This document shows, piece by piece, positions 20,385 through 30,730 of a DNA stretch of 64,000 nucleotides (within the stretch, counting starts at the first letter, position 1; each line of letters starts with the position of its first letter). Origin of the DNA: Cynocephalus volans (lineage: Eukaryota; Chordata; Mammalia; Dermoptera; Cynocephalidae). The translations under genes and the position numbers were made by a program. The DNA lies in the NCBI RefSeq assembly GCF_027409185.1, contig NC_084475.1, positions 17,194,130 to 17,258,129 on the forward strand. Reading direction: 5' to 3'. The notes under the pieces are model-generated. The model ran no database searches. It was given only the letters and a program-made list of their open reading frames with translations, and had not been told where the DNA came from.

Positions 20385-22298
20385 GTTAAAGAGGATTTGC
20401 CCATGTTTTCTTGTGCTATTTGTAGAATTTAATTTTTATATTTAGATCTCTGATTTATTTGGAATTTGTTCTTGTATATGGTGTGAGGAATGGATCAAAT
20501 TTTATTATCTGGTGGACCTAGTTCCCTTTCAGAGCTCTTTCTCTTCATTGTTTTCCTAGCTATTCTTACATGTTTCTTTTTCCATGTTAACTTTAGGACC
20601 AACCTCCCTAGCTCCATAAAAAAACTCATTGGAATTTTTATTTATATATTTGAGTGTTTATTTTTTAAGTTGTGGTAAAATACACATAACATAAAATTTA
20701 CGATGTTAACCATTATTAAGTGTACAGTTCAGAAGTATTAAGTACATCTAGATTGTTGTGCAATGAATCTTAACTCTTTTTATCTTCCCAAACTGAAACT
20801 TTGTACCTATTAAACAACAACTCCCCACTCTTCCATCCCTAGCCCCTGGCAACCCCCATTCTACTTTCTGTCTCCATGAATTTGACTACTCTAGGAACCT
20901 CATATAAGTGGAATCATATAATGTTTGTCTTTTTGTGACTAGCTTATTTCTCTTTGGCGTAATGTCCTCAAGGTTCATCATGTTATGGCGTGAGTCAGAA
21001 TTTCTTTTTAAGTCTGAATAATATTTCACTGTATGGATACATCACATTTTGTTTATGTGCTTATTGGAGTTTTTAAGTAGGGTCACATTCATTTGCTAAC
21101 AGTTAATTTAGAGTGAACTGACATCTTAATGTCAGTTAAGATGTTTTTCCTTCTCCTTTCCCAGCCCCAGGCAACCACTAATCTACTTTTTTTCTCTATG
21201 TATTTGCTTATTCTGGGCATTTCATATAAATGGAATCATATAATATGTAGTCTCTTGTGTTTGGCTCCTTTTACTTGGTATAATGTTTTCAAGGTTTATC
21301 CATGTTATAGCATGTAGCAGGACTTCATTCCCTTTTATTACCAAATAATATTTGATTGTATGGATATACTACATTTTATTTATCCATTCATCATATGATA
21401 GACATTAGGATTGTTTTCACTCTTTTGACATTATTAATGATGCTGCTGTGAACAGTTGTGTACAAGTTTTTGTATGGACATGTATTTTCATTTCTCTTGG
21501 ATCTGTACCTGGGAGTGTAATTGCTAGGTCATATGATAATTCTGTGTTTGATAGATTATGGGTCCTTATTTTACTGCTTCTTGACATGTCTGGTAATATT
21601 TTATTGTGGATACCAGACATTGTGAGTGTTACTGTGTTGGGTACTGGTTTCGTTTATTCCTATAAATACACTTGAGCTTTGTTTTTAGATGCAGTTCATT
21701 TGACTGAAAACAGTTTGATTCTTTCAGGCCTTTTACGGTTTGCTGGGTGGGACTGAGTAGTGCTCAATCTGGGGCTAATTATTCCCCACCCCTGAGGAAA
21801 GGCCCTCCTGTGTACTCCACCCAGTGACCTGGGAATAATGAGTGTTCCAGTCTGGCTGGTGGGACCAGACGCTCTTCCCAGCCCACGGCAGGGCACGAAT
21901 ACCACTAATCCTCTTGGCTGGTTCTTTCCCTGGCCTCTGCTGATTTACTCATGTTATGTGTGCATCAGTACTCAGGCAAAGACTTGGGACCCTCTGCAGA
22001 TCTTTGTGTTTCTCTGTGCAGCTGTCCTTTCTGATAGCCTTGTCTGTGACTCTGGCCACCCTGGAATCCCCAGACTCACAGTCCCATCTCCAACTTGGCG
22101 GGGGGGGGGGGGTTCTGGGCTCTGCCAAGATCCCTCTCCCTATACTGCAGCCTTTTGAAAGGAAGTGCCAGACTATTTTTCAGAGGGGCTGTACCAGCAG
22201 TGTATGAGGGATACAGCTTTTCTGAATCCTCACCAGCATTTGGTGATATCACTATTTTTGATTTTAAGTCGTTCAGATTAGATGTGTAGTGATATTTC
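20385..22298 (-). repeat. Cluster of antisense L1M fragments
   Basis: After the LTR, L1 ORF2 text continues to about 20640. A second antisense 3' end (GTAAAATACACATAACATAA) runs 20655-21065, and a third follows to about 22298, including the CAGACATTGTGAGTGTTACT and CCAGTCTGGCTGGTGGGACC blocks of old L1 3' regions. A run of 12 or more G lies near 22099-22112. Confidence 0.75.
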
Positions 22299-22478
22299 TT
22301 TCTTTCTTTCTTTTTTTTTTTAAAGATGACCGGTAAGGGGATCTTAACGCTTGACTTGGTGTTGTCAGCACCACGCTCTCCCAAGTGAGCTAACCAGCCA
22401 TCCGTATATAGGGATCCGAACCCGTGGCCTTGGTGTTATCAGCACCACACTCTCCCAAGTGAGCCACAGGCTGGCCCC
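22299..22478 (-). mobile_element. CYN dimer SINE, 14-bp TSD
   Basis: (TTTC)n/oligo-T tail, GATGACCGGTAAGGGGATCT, TATATAGGGATCCGAACCCG and CAGGCTGGCCC. TGTAGTGATATTTC duplicated at 22285-22298 and 22479-22492. L1 text resumes to about 22610. Confidence 0.93.
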
Positions 22479-22665
22479 TGTAGTGATATTTCATCATAGT
22501 TTTAATTTTCATTTCTTTAGTGGATAATGTCTTTTCATGTGTTTATCCTCTGTATATCCTCTTTGGTGAAAGGTATGTGCATATCTCTGCCCATTTTCTA
22601 GGGGGATTTTTTTTTTAACTGTTCACTCTTACTTTCGATTTATAGGTTTGCTGGTATAAGTTTCT

Positions 22666-24074
22666 TTTTTAAAAAAATTTTTATTGAATCATAATTGATT
22701 ATACATATTTTTGGGGTTCAATGTTGACATGTTGATCAAATTACTAGCATATATATTGCTACAAATTGTACTTATTCTTTATGCCCCTTGTGCAATCTCT
22801 CCCCATCCCCCTCTCCCTCTGCCCTTCCCCCTCTATTAGACTTCTTCTCTCCTTCTTAAAGAGTAATGATTACTCTGTTGATTTGTTGCCTAGATGATCT
22901 GTCCAATGCTGAGAGGTGTGTTCAGGTCCCCCAATATTATTGTAGAGCAGATACTTCTTCTGTCACTCTGGAATGAGCTTTGTGGAGAGAGCCCATCCGC
23001 TTCTTTTCTTTATCTCTGCTGGTGACTCTCCTTGTGTCAATGCACTCCAGTGGCTTGGTGGACCATCTGCGTGGTGGTTGTGGCATCTTGCTGCTTTCAC
23101 GGCAGCTATGGTTATTGTGGCTGTGGTGGGCCACCCACATGGAGGTGATATTTTTGGCATGCTGCTTGGCACTGGCCGTGTGCCTGGTTGTGGGAGGAGG
23201 GTCCGGTCCTCGGTTCCATACCTCACGTCTCGGTCTCCGGGTGGGCCCCAAGTCACTGGCGGTATGCCTGGGCTGGAACTAATTTTTTGTCCTTTGCTTA
23301 CTTCTAAAATGGGGGAACTTCCTGTGAGGACCAGTACTTGAGCTGTGTGGGTTAGTTAAATTGCTGCTTTGCTGCTGCTTCCCTAGGGAAGGCTTTTTGT
23401 GCAGCTCAGGTTTTAGTGGTTGACCTTATAGGTACTTCCGGCTCTCCAGAGACCCAGTGCAACTGGGTTGTGTAGAAACTGTGATCTGGGCCTGAATCTT
23501 TTCATCAAACTGCACCCCATGCAATTCTATATTCCTGACCAGTCTCCTCTGAGTGGTTCTATGCTGACTGGGGGACAGATCAGCTGTCCTTGCTGTGCCC
23601 CAGTATTCCCCCAGTGGGCCCGTCTCCCCCACGGCCCATGCTCCAAACACTTCCCATGGGATGGGCCATGCACTGATCCCTTGCGATGTTGTGGCTCCTT
23701 GCTCCTGTGTGGGTCCATGGGAACTCTATTAGTGGTCTTGCTGGCCTGTGGGCCACCAAGGCCTTCTCCCCTGCTGGCTCCAAGCAACTCCATCCGAAGG
23801 GCACAGCTGTGGCTTTTGCTGGCTCCTGCTCTGTGCACTCATCAGCTTCAGCCTTAAAGCAGCCGTGGCACGAAATGGTCGGAGCGGTTTTTTCTTTCTT
23901 TCATTGTGGCTTCTCCCACCTTCATGCACTCTGTAGGTCTCTCCTCCTCTTCCCCTGAGCTTTAGTGGCCTCAGCTTGGCTATTGTTGCTTTTTTATAGT
24001 TGTAAATTGGTTGATGTGTGGAAGAGAGTGGTGCTGGGGACTGTCTATTCCATCATCTTGACCAGAAACCCTTT
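22666..24074 (-). mobile_element. Internally deleted L1 with both ends and TSD
   Basis: Minus-strand element. At low coordinates it has the complement of an L1 3' end (ATTTTTATTGAATCATAATT, i.e. AATAAAAAT before oligo-A), then a short ORF2-like remnant (GATCTGTCCAATGCTGAGAG), then about 1.1 kb GC-rich 5' UTR-like sequence ending at 24074 with the L1-style start complement CCATCATCTTGACCAGAAAC. Near-matching duplications TGGTATAAGTTTCT (22652-22665) and TGGTATAGATTTCT (24075-24088) bracket it. ORF1 and nearly all of ORF2 are absent. Confidence 0.75.
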
Positions 24075-24088
24075 TGGTATAGATTTCT

Positions 24089-24586
24089 AAAGTAAACTCA
24101 CTTTCTTAAGAATTTTAAAGGCACTTTTCCTTGGCTGTTGAGATATTCTAAGCTGTTTGGATTAATGAACCTTCATAAGCCCTTTTTACTCCCCTTTGGA
24201 GCTTGTACATAATTCTGAAATTTCACAGTAATTAATTATTTTTCAGTGTGATACCTTAGCTCTTTTGGCTATGATTACAAGAAAAAATGTGATAGTAGTT
24301 AAGTTGTGTCCTTTTAATTTTATTTCTGTTATAAGCTATGGTTCAAAGAGATTAGTTTTTGGGATATAGTAATTCATAGACAAGAAATACAAGAACATTA
24401 TTGGATAGCAATACAAGTAATTTTGATACCTTATTTTTGTTTACTAGTTGGTGTTTTGTTGTCATTATTGTCTGCAAGTGCTAAGGTGTTGAAGTTTTGA
24501 ACATTTGGGAATGTTCTTGCCTACTTGATTATAATTCATGACTAGCTATGTAATGTTGGTAATTTTTCTGCCATCTTGACTTATAG
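24089..24586 (+). other. Unique intronic sequence
   Basis: No repeat or conserved motif recognised before MFSD11 exon h. AT-rich. Confidence 0.6.
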
Positions 24587-24761
24587 GTGGGAGCCTCTTT
24601 GGCCTGCTGAGCAAGAATAATCGTTTTGGTAGAAATCCAGTGGTGTTGTTGGGCATCCTGGTGCACTTTATAGCTTTTTATTTAATATTTCTCAACATGC
24701 CTGGAGATGCCCCTGTTGCTCCTGTGGATGGAACTAACAACAGTGCTTACATCAAATCCAG
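24587..24761 (+). CDS. MFSD11: MFSD11 internal exon h
   Basis: The exon follows CTTATAG and precedes GTACAG. It reads GSLFGLLSKNNRFGRNPVVL, then a helix ending YLIFLNMPGDAPVAP and VDGTNNSAYIKS. GLLSKNNRFGRNP is a short basic loop as found between paired major facilitator helices. The NNS triplet at the loop end is a potential N-glycosylation sequon. From memory, human MFSD11 has Asp-Ser-Ser at this site, so the sequon may be lineage-specific. Confidence 0.96.
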
Positions 24762-25505
24762 GTACAGTGACTGCCATTTTCCTAGTAATTTGAGGATGGG
24801 TGGGAGGTAATGGATGGCTAGGTATTTAAAGTGGAGCAGTTAATCCTCTTCAGAGAATGTGTTATCTTTATAAGGTCATCTGTCAAGTGTTAATGGAGTC
24901 AGAAAGAGTTTGAAACCAATTTAGCAGTGCTTGAAAAAAAGAAAAAGGACTCTGTAAAGAATCTCAAGTTATTTTTGTATTGGTTGGTTTTAACCTTTTC
25001 CCCCCACTAAATCTTTTTCTTGATCTTTGAAGGAGCATATAAGTATCTGATTTGAATTTTGTACCTCTGCTTTTTGAGCAGTGAAATATCCAGAAATTAG
25101 GGCCTAAAGGAAAACAGAGAGGAGCAAGGGAGAATCTGCCAGCTGGATAGGCCATTCAGTCCTTTCAGAGTTGTTTTTTGAGGCTACTGTTTTATTGCAT
25201 TTAACTCTCAAATTCATTATAGATGCAGACATTTGTGTCAAGATCCACAAATCCAACGGGAGCCCAGCCCAAAAAACAGTATTTGCTTCCCAAATAGTTA
25301 ATAGACCAGAGTTTGTTAGAATGTGAAGGTGTGTGCATTTGAGCATAAAGTCTTACTTTGTAAATTCTGGTATTAATTTATTCTTGTTTCGTAGTGTTTG
25401 CAACTTGAAGGTAAAATGCTTTTGTGGGTGGGTTGCTTTTACATTTTAAATGGCTGTAGCAAATATTGGTAGTACTCATACTAAATTAATTTTTATTTTC
25501 TTCAG

Positions 25506-25641
25506 CAAAGAAGTTGCCATTCTCTGCAGTTTTCTGTTGGGTCTTGGAGACAGCTGCTTCAATACCCAGCTGCTTAGTATCTTAGGCTTTCTCTATTCTG
25601 AAGACAGTGCGCCGGCTTTTGCCGTCTTTAAATTTGTTCAG
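25506..25641 (+). CDS. MFSD11: MFSD11 internal exon i
   Basis: The exon lies between TTCTTCAG and GTAACC. It completes a Ser codon and reads KEVAILCSFLLGLGDSCFNT, then QLLSILGFLYSEDSAPAFAV and FKFVQ. GLGDSCFNTQ is a strongly conserved UNC93-like motif in a helix of the C-terminal half. The last codon is complete. Confidence 0.97.
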
Positions 25642-26193
25642 GTAACCACTTCAGATTGTTTAAATAGGGTCCTTTTCCTTCATGCTTTACCTTCATTTTT
25701 TTTTTTTTTTTTTTTTTGGTTACAAGTATTGTGATTTTTTAAGTGAAAGTTGGGGACGTCCTTTAAAAGGATTTGTGAGTAGAGTTAGGAAGCAAAGAGC
25801 AGTATGATTTCCCCCTCTCATTTGTGTAAGAGAGTTTATGTTCTGGTCTGTACGGCTCAGATTGGAGATTTACTTCCTTAGATACCAGAATCCTATTTGT
25901 TTGTAATAGACAAGTGTATTTCTCATTCTGTATGCACATTATTTTATTACTCCAGTTGTCCACAAAATGCTATTTTAAATAGTAGAGATTGTAGATTACT
26001 AGATTGTTAACCACTGTCAATGGTAGTTATGGTGCACGTTTGTGAGTTAGTGATTGATGACGTTATATCTAGGTGCAGAAAGGACGGGAAGCACTGCTGG
26101 TCCAGGTGTCCTTTGGGTCAGATAGCAGTGGGGCTCACTGGGAACTATTCAGTCCCCTGTGTGCATTTCGTGATTTGTTTTGTTTGTTCTTAG

Positions 26194-26358
26194 TCTATTT
26201 GTGCAGCCGTGGCATTTTTCTACAGCAACTACCTTCTTCTTCCCTGGCAACTCCTGGTCATGGTGATATTTGGGTTTTTTGGAACTATTTCCTTCTTCAC
26301 TGTGGAATGGGAAGCTGCTGCCATTGTAGCCCGGGGCTCTGACTACCGAAGCATTTGA
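26194..26358 (+). CDS. MFSD11: MFSD11 terminal coding exon and stop
   Basis: The acceptor is TTGTTCTTAG. The exon reads SICAAVAFFYSNYLLLPWQL, a last helix with GFFGTISFF, then EWEAAAIVARGSDYRSI and TGA at 26356-26358. The short polar C-terminus ending RGSDYRSI is diagnostic for MFSD11. With this exon the ten segments total 1090 bases: one base completing a Cys codon, 362 codons and the stop. Confidence 0.98.
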   Translation, partial: SICAAVAFFYSNYLLLPWQLLVMVIFGFFGTISFFTVEWEAAAIVARGSDYRSI

Positions 26359-26815
26359 TCAGGTGCTGGTGAGGGGAGGTGTGCATCTTCTGAAAGGACA
26401 GCTGGGTGCAGAGCGTGGTTGAAGATGCTGCCTCTCACTTTCATAATGTATGGGATGAGGTTCAGTATGGAAAATCAAAGTAAGGCTGTTAAATCAGCCA
26501 GAGTCGGTATTAATGTTTACAGATATTAAAACAAATGGAATAAGGGAAACCTGTTATGTCAATTACAATTGTTCAAAAATTTTTTCCAATTCATATATCT
26601 CAAGTTCCTTATAATCATGTTATTGAATGTAAATGTTTTCTTCTTCTGTTCTCATTGAAAGATGCTGTCTTGATTCAAAATGCTAGGCTGTATGTATATA
26701 AAGATTCTTGCTGGGTATGGAATATGTTTTATAACATAATAATAGGAAGTATATGCCACTCCACATGTGTATCTGGGAATGACATTTAAATAAATAGTGA
26801 GATGCTGAAATGAAA
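26359..26815 (+). other. MFSD11: MFSD11 proximal 3' UTR with poly(A) signal
   Basis: Non-coding sequence directly after the stop. AATAAA is present at 26789-26794, a second AATAAA at 26911-26916, and the interval has no recognisable repeat. The real cleavage site cannot be read from sequence alone. A longer UTR reaching the AATAAA at 29043 would have to run through an L1 piece, a MaLR-type LTR and a CYN SINE. Confidence 0.65.
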
Positions 26816-27221
26816 TCTCAGCTTCAAAAAGATTTCTTCCTCTTTAAATGTTTCGTTCAATAAGTTTTCTTACCTAGTAGTTTATAGCAAGAAATGGCCA
26901 ATTAAGTACAAATAAAAGGTAAAAATAGTCTTAAGTCTTAAAAACATGAATCTAACATCTGTAAATGAACAAAAGCACATTAAAAAAAATTTACTGGAGG
27001 AGGACTTTCGCTAGTAATTTTCCTGGAAGACATAATGTAAAAGAAACCCTAAACAAATCTGCAGTGATGTCTGAACTGTGGTGGCAGAGTGTGGTCATTT
27101 ATGTATCCTCTCACGGCAGTTCAGTCATCTTATGTTTGTGAACAGAATGCAGCTATGTGTATTAGGAGAGATGTTTAGATGAAAATGCTAACTTTCCTCC
27201 ATAAGAGCTCACTTAAAAATT

Positions 27222-27465
27222 TTAGAACTGAGATATAATACAGAAACCATAAAATTCACCATTTTAAAGTGTACAATTTAATGTCTTTTTTGTATATTCA
27301 CAAGTTGGTACCACCACCATCATTATCTAATTCCAGAACACTTTTATCTCCCCAAAAAGAAAACCCCCTGCCTGTTAGCAATCACTCCCTCTGCTCTGGC
27401 ACGGTGGCCACTAACCTACTTTCTGTCTCTGGATTTGCCTACTCTGGACATTTCAGATAAATGGG
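27222..27465 (-). repeat. Antisense L1M 3' end
   Basis: GAACTGAGATATAATACAGA, TAAAATTCACCATTTTAAAG, and TTTGCCTACTCTGGACATTT belong to the antisense L1 3' end. Confidence 0.82.
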
Positions 27466-27874
27466 AGAGCTCACTTTTAGATGTGATATTTAACTTACAA
27501 CTGAAGAGTTTTATGGCAAAGTAAATTCAGCCCAGAGGACAAACAATGTTTTTTACTCTTTTTTTAAATCCTGCTAAAAACTTAGTAATTTGATAGTTGG
27601 CTTGCAAATCTAAAATACGATAGAGGGTGATTTTCACATATTTGATGGCAAGTGCAGAGAGTCCAAGAACCCTGGAGTTAACTAGACTCTTAAGAGAAAT
27701 TTCATTTGTGTGGAGCACTAAACTCCCACTCCAGGTTGCGAGGCTTTGGTTTTCTTTCTTGAAGTTGACATAACCTCACTTGGTCTAGTTGATCCTATAT
27801 AAATAATTTGTAAATGCTGTTTTAGACTTAACACAAGTGATTTATTACCTCTTCAAGCACATTATTTACCCAGG

Positions 27875-28435
27875 TGTATTAGTTTTCTAATGTGGTATAA
27901 CAAATTACCTCAAAACTTAGCCACTTAAAACAACACACCTCTATTAGTCACAGTTCCTGTGAGTCAGGAACCTGGGTGTGGCTGAGCTGGGTCCTTGGCT
28001 GAGGGTCTCCTAAGGCTGCAGTCCAGGTGGCTGGAGGCTGGGCTCCACTGGGGGAGGACGCACCTCTCAGTTCCTTCATGCGCTGTTGGCAGGGGTCAGT
28101 TCCTCACATGCTGTTGGACTAAGGGTCTTAGTTTCTTGTGGCTCTTGGCTGAAGACCACCTCTGTTTGTTGTCACATGGTGCTGTCCCCAGGGCAGCTCA
28201 TAACACAGCAGCTGTGTTCATCAAAGAAAGCAAGCAAGAAAAGCCAAAGAGCACAAGACAGAAGTCACCATCTTTTCTACTTCATCTTGAAAGTGACATC
28301 CCGTTCCTTCTGCTACATGCTATTTGTTAGATGCAAGTGACTGGTTCCAGGCTACCCTTGGGGGAGGGGATTGCGTAAGGGTGTGAGTACTAGGAGGGGG
28401 TCCTTGGGGACCATCTTACAAGGCTGCCTGTCACA
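27875..28435 (-). mobile_element. MaLR-type (MLT1-like) solo LTR
   Basis: TGTATTAGTTTTCTAATGTG, AACAAATTACCTCAAAACTT ... GACCATCTTACAAGGCTGCC, ending TCACA. Candidate duplications CCAGG (27870-27874) and CCAAG (28436-28440) differ by one base. ORFs within are not genes. Confidence 0.72.
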
Positions 28436-28576
28436 CCAAGGCTTACATGTAAGGTGAGAACTGGTCGTTCCCAAGTCTCTCGTTCTCCTAGGCTTGTGCT
28501 GCACTTGCTCATAGTGGATCTGTAAAACTATGGTGGCGGAAAAAGGTTAAGTAGCCTCTGCTAAACACACTGAGTA

Positions 28577-28702
28577 TTTTATTTTTTTCTTTCTTTTCTT
28601 TTATTGATTTTATTTTATTTTTTGGTGATTGGCTGGTGTGGGGATCTAAACCCTTGACCTTGACCTTGTTGTTACAAGGCTGTGATCTAACCAGCTGAGT
28701 GG
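28577..28702 (-). mobile_element. CYN SINE monomer, 9-bp TSD
   Basis: T-rich tail, GGTGATTGGCTGGTGTGGGG, AAACCCTTGACCTTGACCTT (an extra hexamer), GTGATCTAACCAGCTGAG. CACTGAGTA occurs at 28568-28576 and 28703-28711. Confidence 0.82.
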
Positions 28703-29042
28703 CACTGAGTAAATTTTAATTCAAGGAGGCCATGGCATCTTATCAGCACTTGTAGGATTCCTGGTGGATACTGTCAAAAGGCAAATGAAACAGAGTGAGG
28801 TGCTCCACGAGGAGGTCAGAAACCCAGCTTCTCCCAGGCTGCCTCCCAGTTGCTGTGCACCACGTTATTCATTTTAAGTTCTGTACACATTTTTTTCTTT
28901 TGTGGGGGTGAGGGCAGTGTTTTACTTGGTTTTTGTGTCTATAAATGTTGATCTTGGCGGGCTGTTTAATTGACTGGATAACATTAAGGTCATTGTTTAA
29001 ATTCTCAGCATTAGTTGAGTTAAAACTGAAATGCGACCGTGA

Positions 29043-29048
29043 AATAAA
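29043..29048 (+). terminator. Possible distal poly(A) signal
   Basis: AATAAA followed at about 20-45 bases by the T/G-rich stretch CTTGTCTTTGTATACTGTG, the arrangement expected of a functional cleavage site. It lies outside recognised repeats, about 2.7 kb after the MFSD11 stop. Use by MFSD11 is inference. Confidence 0.35.
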
Positions 29049-29355
29049 GAGTTTAATGATCATGCTTGTCTTTGTATACTGTGTGGAATGATTTTATCTT
29101 CATACCTTGGGCTAGGTAAAAGCCTTAGCTTGTGTCACGTGGGTGTGTGTGTTACATATGAATGTGCTGCTCTTTTATTGCAAGTTCCTTACTGTATATA
29201 TTGAAATTTGGCTTAGACCTTGAGCAGCCTTATTTTTCTCTGTGAGTATGAAGATGTCCCCCCTCCCCCTGAGTTTTCCCATTTCCGAAGATTTGAAAAC
29301 ATTTAAACCTGCCCTATGGTTCTTCCTACAGAGGGTTTGTTTCTTCTCAGAGTTG

Positions 29356-29386
<31 letters not shown>

Positions 29387-29536
29387 GACCATTAAGGGGA
29401 TCTTAACCCTTGACTTGGTGTTGTCAGCACCATGCTCTCCCAAGTGAGCTAACTGGCCATCCCTATATAGGGATTCGAACCCGTGCCCTTGGTGTTATCA
29501 GCACCACACTCTCCCAAGTGAGCCACAGGCCGGCCC
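29356..29536 (-). mobile_element. CYN dimer SINE
   Basis: Oligo-T of about 30, GATGACCATTAAGGGGATCT, ATCCCTATATAGGGATTCG and AGGCCGGCCC. Imperfect duplications TTCTTCTCAGAGTT / TTCTTCTGGGAGTT flank it. Confidence 0.9.
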
Positions 29537-29644
29537 GATTCTTCTGGGAGTTTTTGTTGGTTGATTTGTTGTTTGTTGATTTACATACAGTAAATCCATT
29601 GGGAGTTTTTAAATTCTCAAAATACAAATAAGTTCCAATTAATA

Positions 29645-29937
29645 GTTAAAATATTTTTGGATTCTCACACCCACTGGAATGGCTACTATAAAAAAAATGT
29701 TGGCAGGGATATAGAGAAACTGGAACTCTTGTGCACTGTTGGTGGGAATGTAAAGTGGTGCAGCTACTATGGAAAACAGTATGGCAGTTCCTCAAAAAAC
29801 TAAAAAATAGAATTATATCCAGTAATTCCACTTCTGGGTATATACCCAAAAGAATGGGAAACAGACTTGAAGACTTATTTGTACACCCATGTTCATAGCA
29901 GCATTATTCACAATAGCCAAAAAGGAAACAACTTGAG
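29645..29937 (+). repeat. Sense L1 3' fragment
   Basis: GGATATAGAGAAACTGGAAC, TGTTGGTGGGAATGTAAAGT and TTCATAGCAGCATTATTCAC are sense L1 wording, cut off abruptly by the LSM5 retrocopy. Confidence 0.85.
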
Positions 29938-30333
29938 GCCGCTTTCGGCGTAGCCATGGCAGGTAACGCTACTACCAGCCCTCACAGCTGCTGCTGGTAG
30001 AGCTTGTGGACAAATGTGTAGGACCAAGAATTCACATTGTGATGAAGAGTGGTAAGGAAATTTTTGGTATGCTTCTAGGATTTGATGACTTTGTCACTAT
30101 CCTTTTAAAAGTGAAATCACACCAGAAGGAAGAAGGATTACTAAATTAGATCAGATTTTGCTAAATGGAAATCATGTAACAATGCTGATTCTTAGAGAAG
30201 GACCTGAAGTGTGAATGGGATTCCTTGATTTATGCTAGATTCTGTTTTGTCTTATAATGGCAACAAAATATAATTTATTTTTTTACCTTTAAATGTTTTA
30301 GATCCTGTAAAACTAAGTTTCCCGTTGAAGGGA
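29938..30333 (+). pseudogene. LSM5P: LSM5 processed pseudogene
   Basis: Intronless copy of the U6-snRNP Sm-like protein LSM5. A 5' UTR-like GCTTTCGGCGTAGCC precedes ATG at 29956. Recognisable segments are MAGNATT, then after a one-base deletion QLLLVELVDKCVGPRIHIVM, KSGKEIFGMLLGFDDFV, then a deletion before EITPE-like sequence, and TKLDQILLNGNHVTMLILRE to GPEV and TGA at 30212. At least two frame disruptions make it non-coding. The copy includes part of a 3' UTR. A poly(A) tail is not clear; the following run is oligo-T. Confidence 0.88.
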
Positions 30334-30389
30334 AATGCTTTTTTTTTTTTTTTTTAAAGAAAATGTAATTTTGTTTATATTTTTTTACA

Positions 30390-30730
30390 TTCTAGGATGT
30401 TTTTGCGGAGCAGTTGGGAAGGAGGGGGAGAGGGGAAAGGGGAAGGAAATATGGTGGAGGAGGGGCAGGATTGAGGCCTGTGGCACCCCCCTCATTCCAG
30501 CGGAGGAGCCTGGGGGGGGACGGTTTCCAGCAGTGGCTTGGTCATTGTTGTGCTGGGTGCAGATGTCAGGGGTGTGTGTGGCAAAAGCCCTCGCCCTGCA
30601 CCCCCGCCCCTCGGGAACCCAGGGCCCTTCTTGCTGCAGTTTGGTGGTTGCCGCTGGGCTGGCTGCGTGTGTCCAGGGTGCGTGGCCGAGACCCTAGGAA
30701 GTATATTTGTGTTAATCTGGTAGGCCAGGG
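30390..30730 (+). other. GC-rich block of unknown origin, copy 1
   Basis: G-rich then C-rich sequence following TTTTTACATTCTAGGATG. A related lead-in and the motif GTGGCCGAG(A/G)CCCT recur at 50634-50920. Overlapping ORFs on both strands are low-complexity. It may be a fragment of an L1 5' UTR or an unnamed repeat. Confidence 0.45.

Noticed and set aside
22937..23958. Dense overlapping ORFs on both strands
   Set aside because: They lie in the GC-rich 5' region of the deleted L1, and none matches L1 ORF1 or ORF2.
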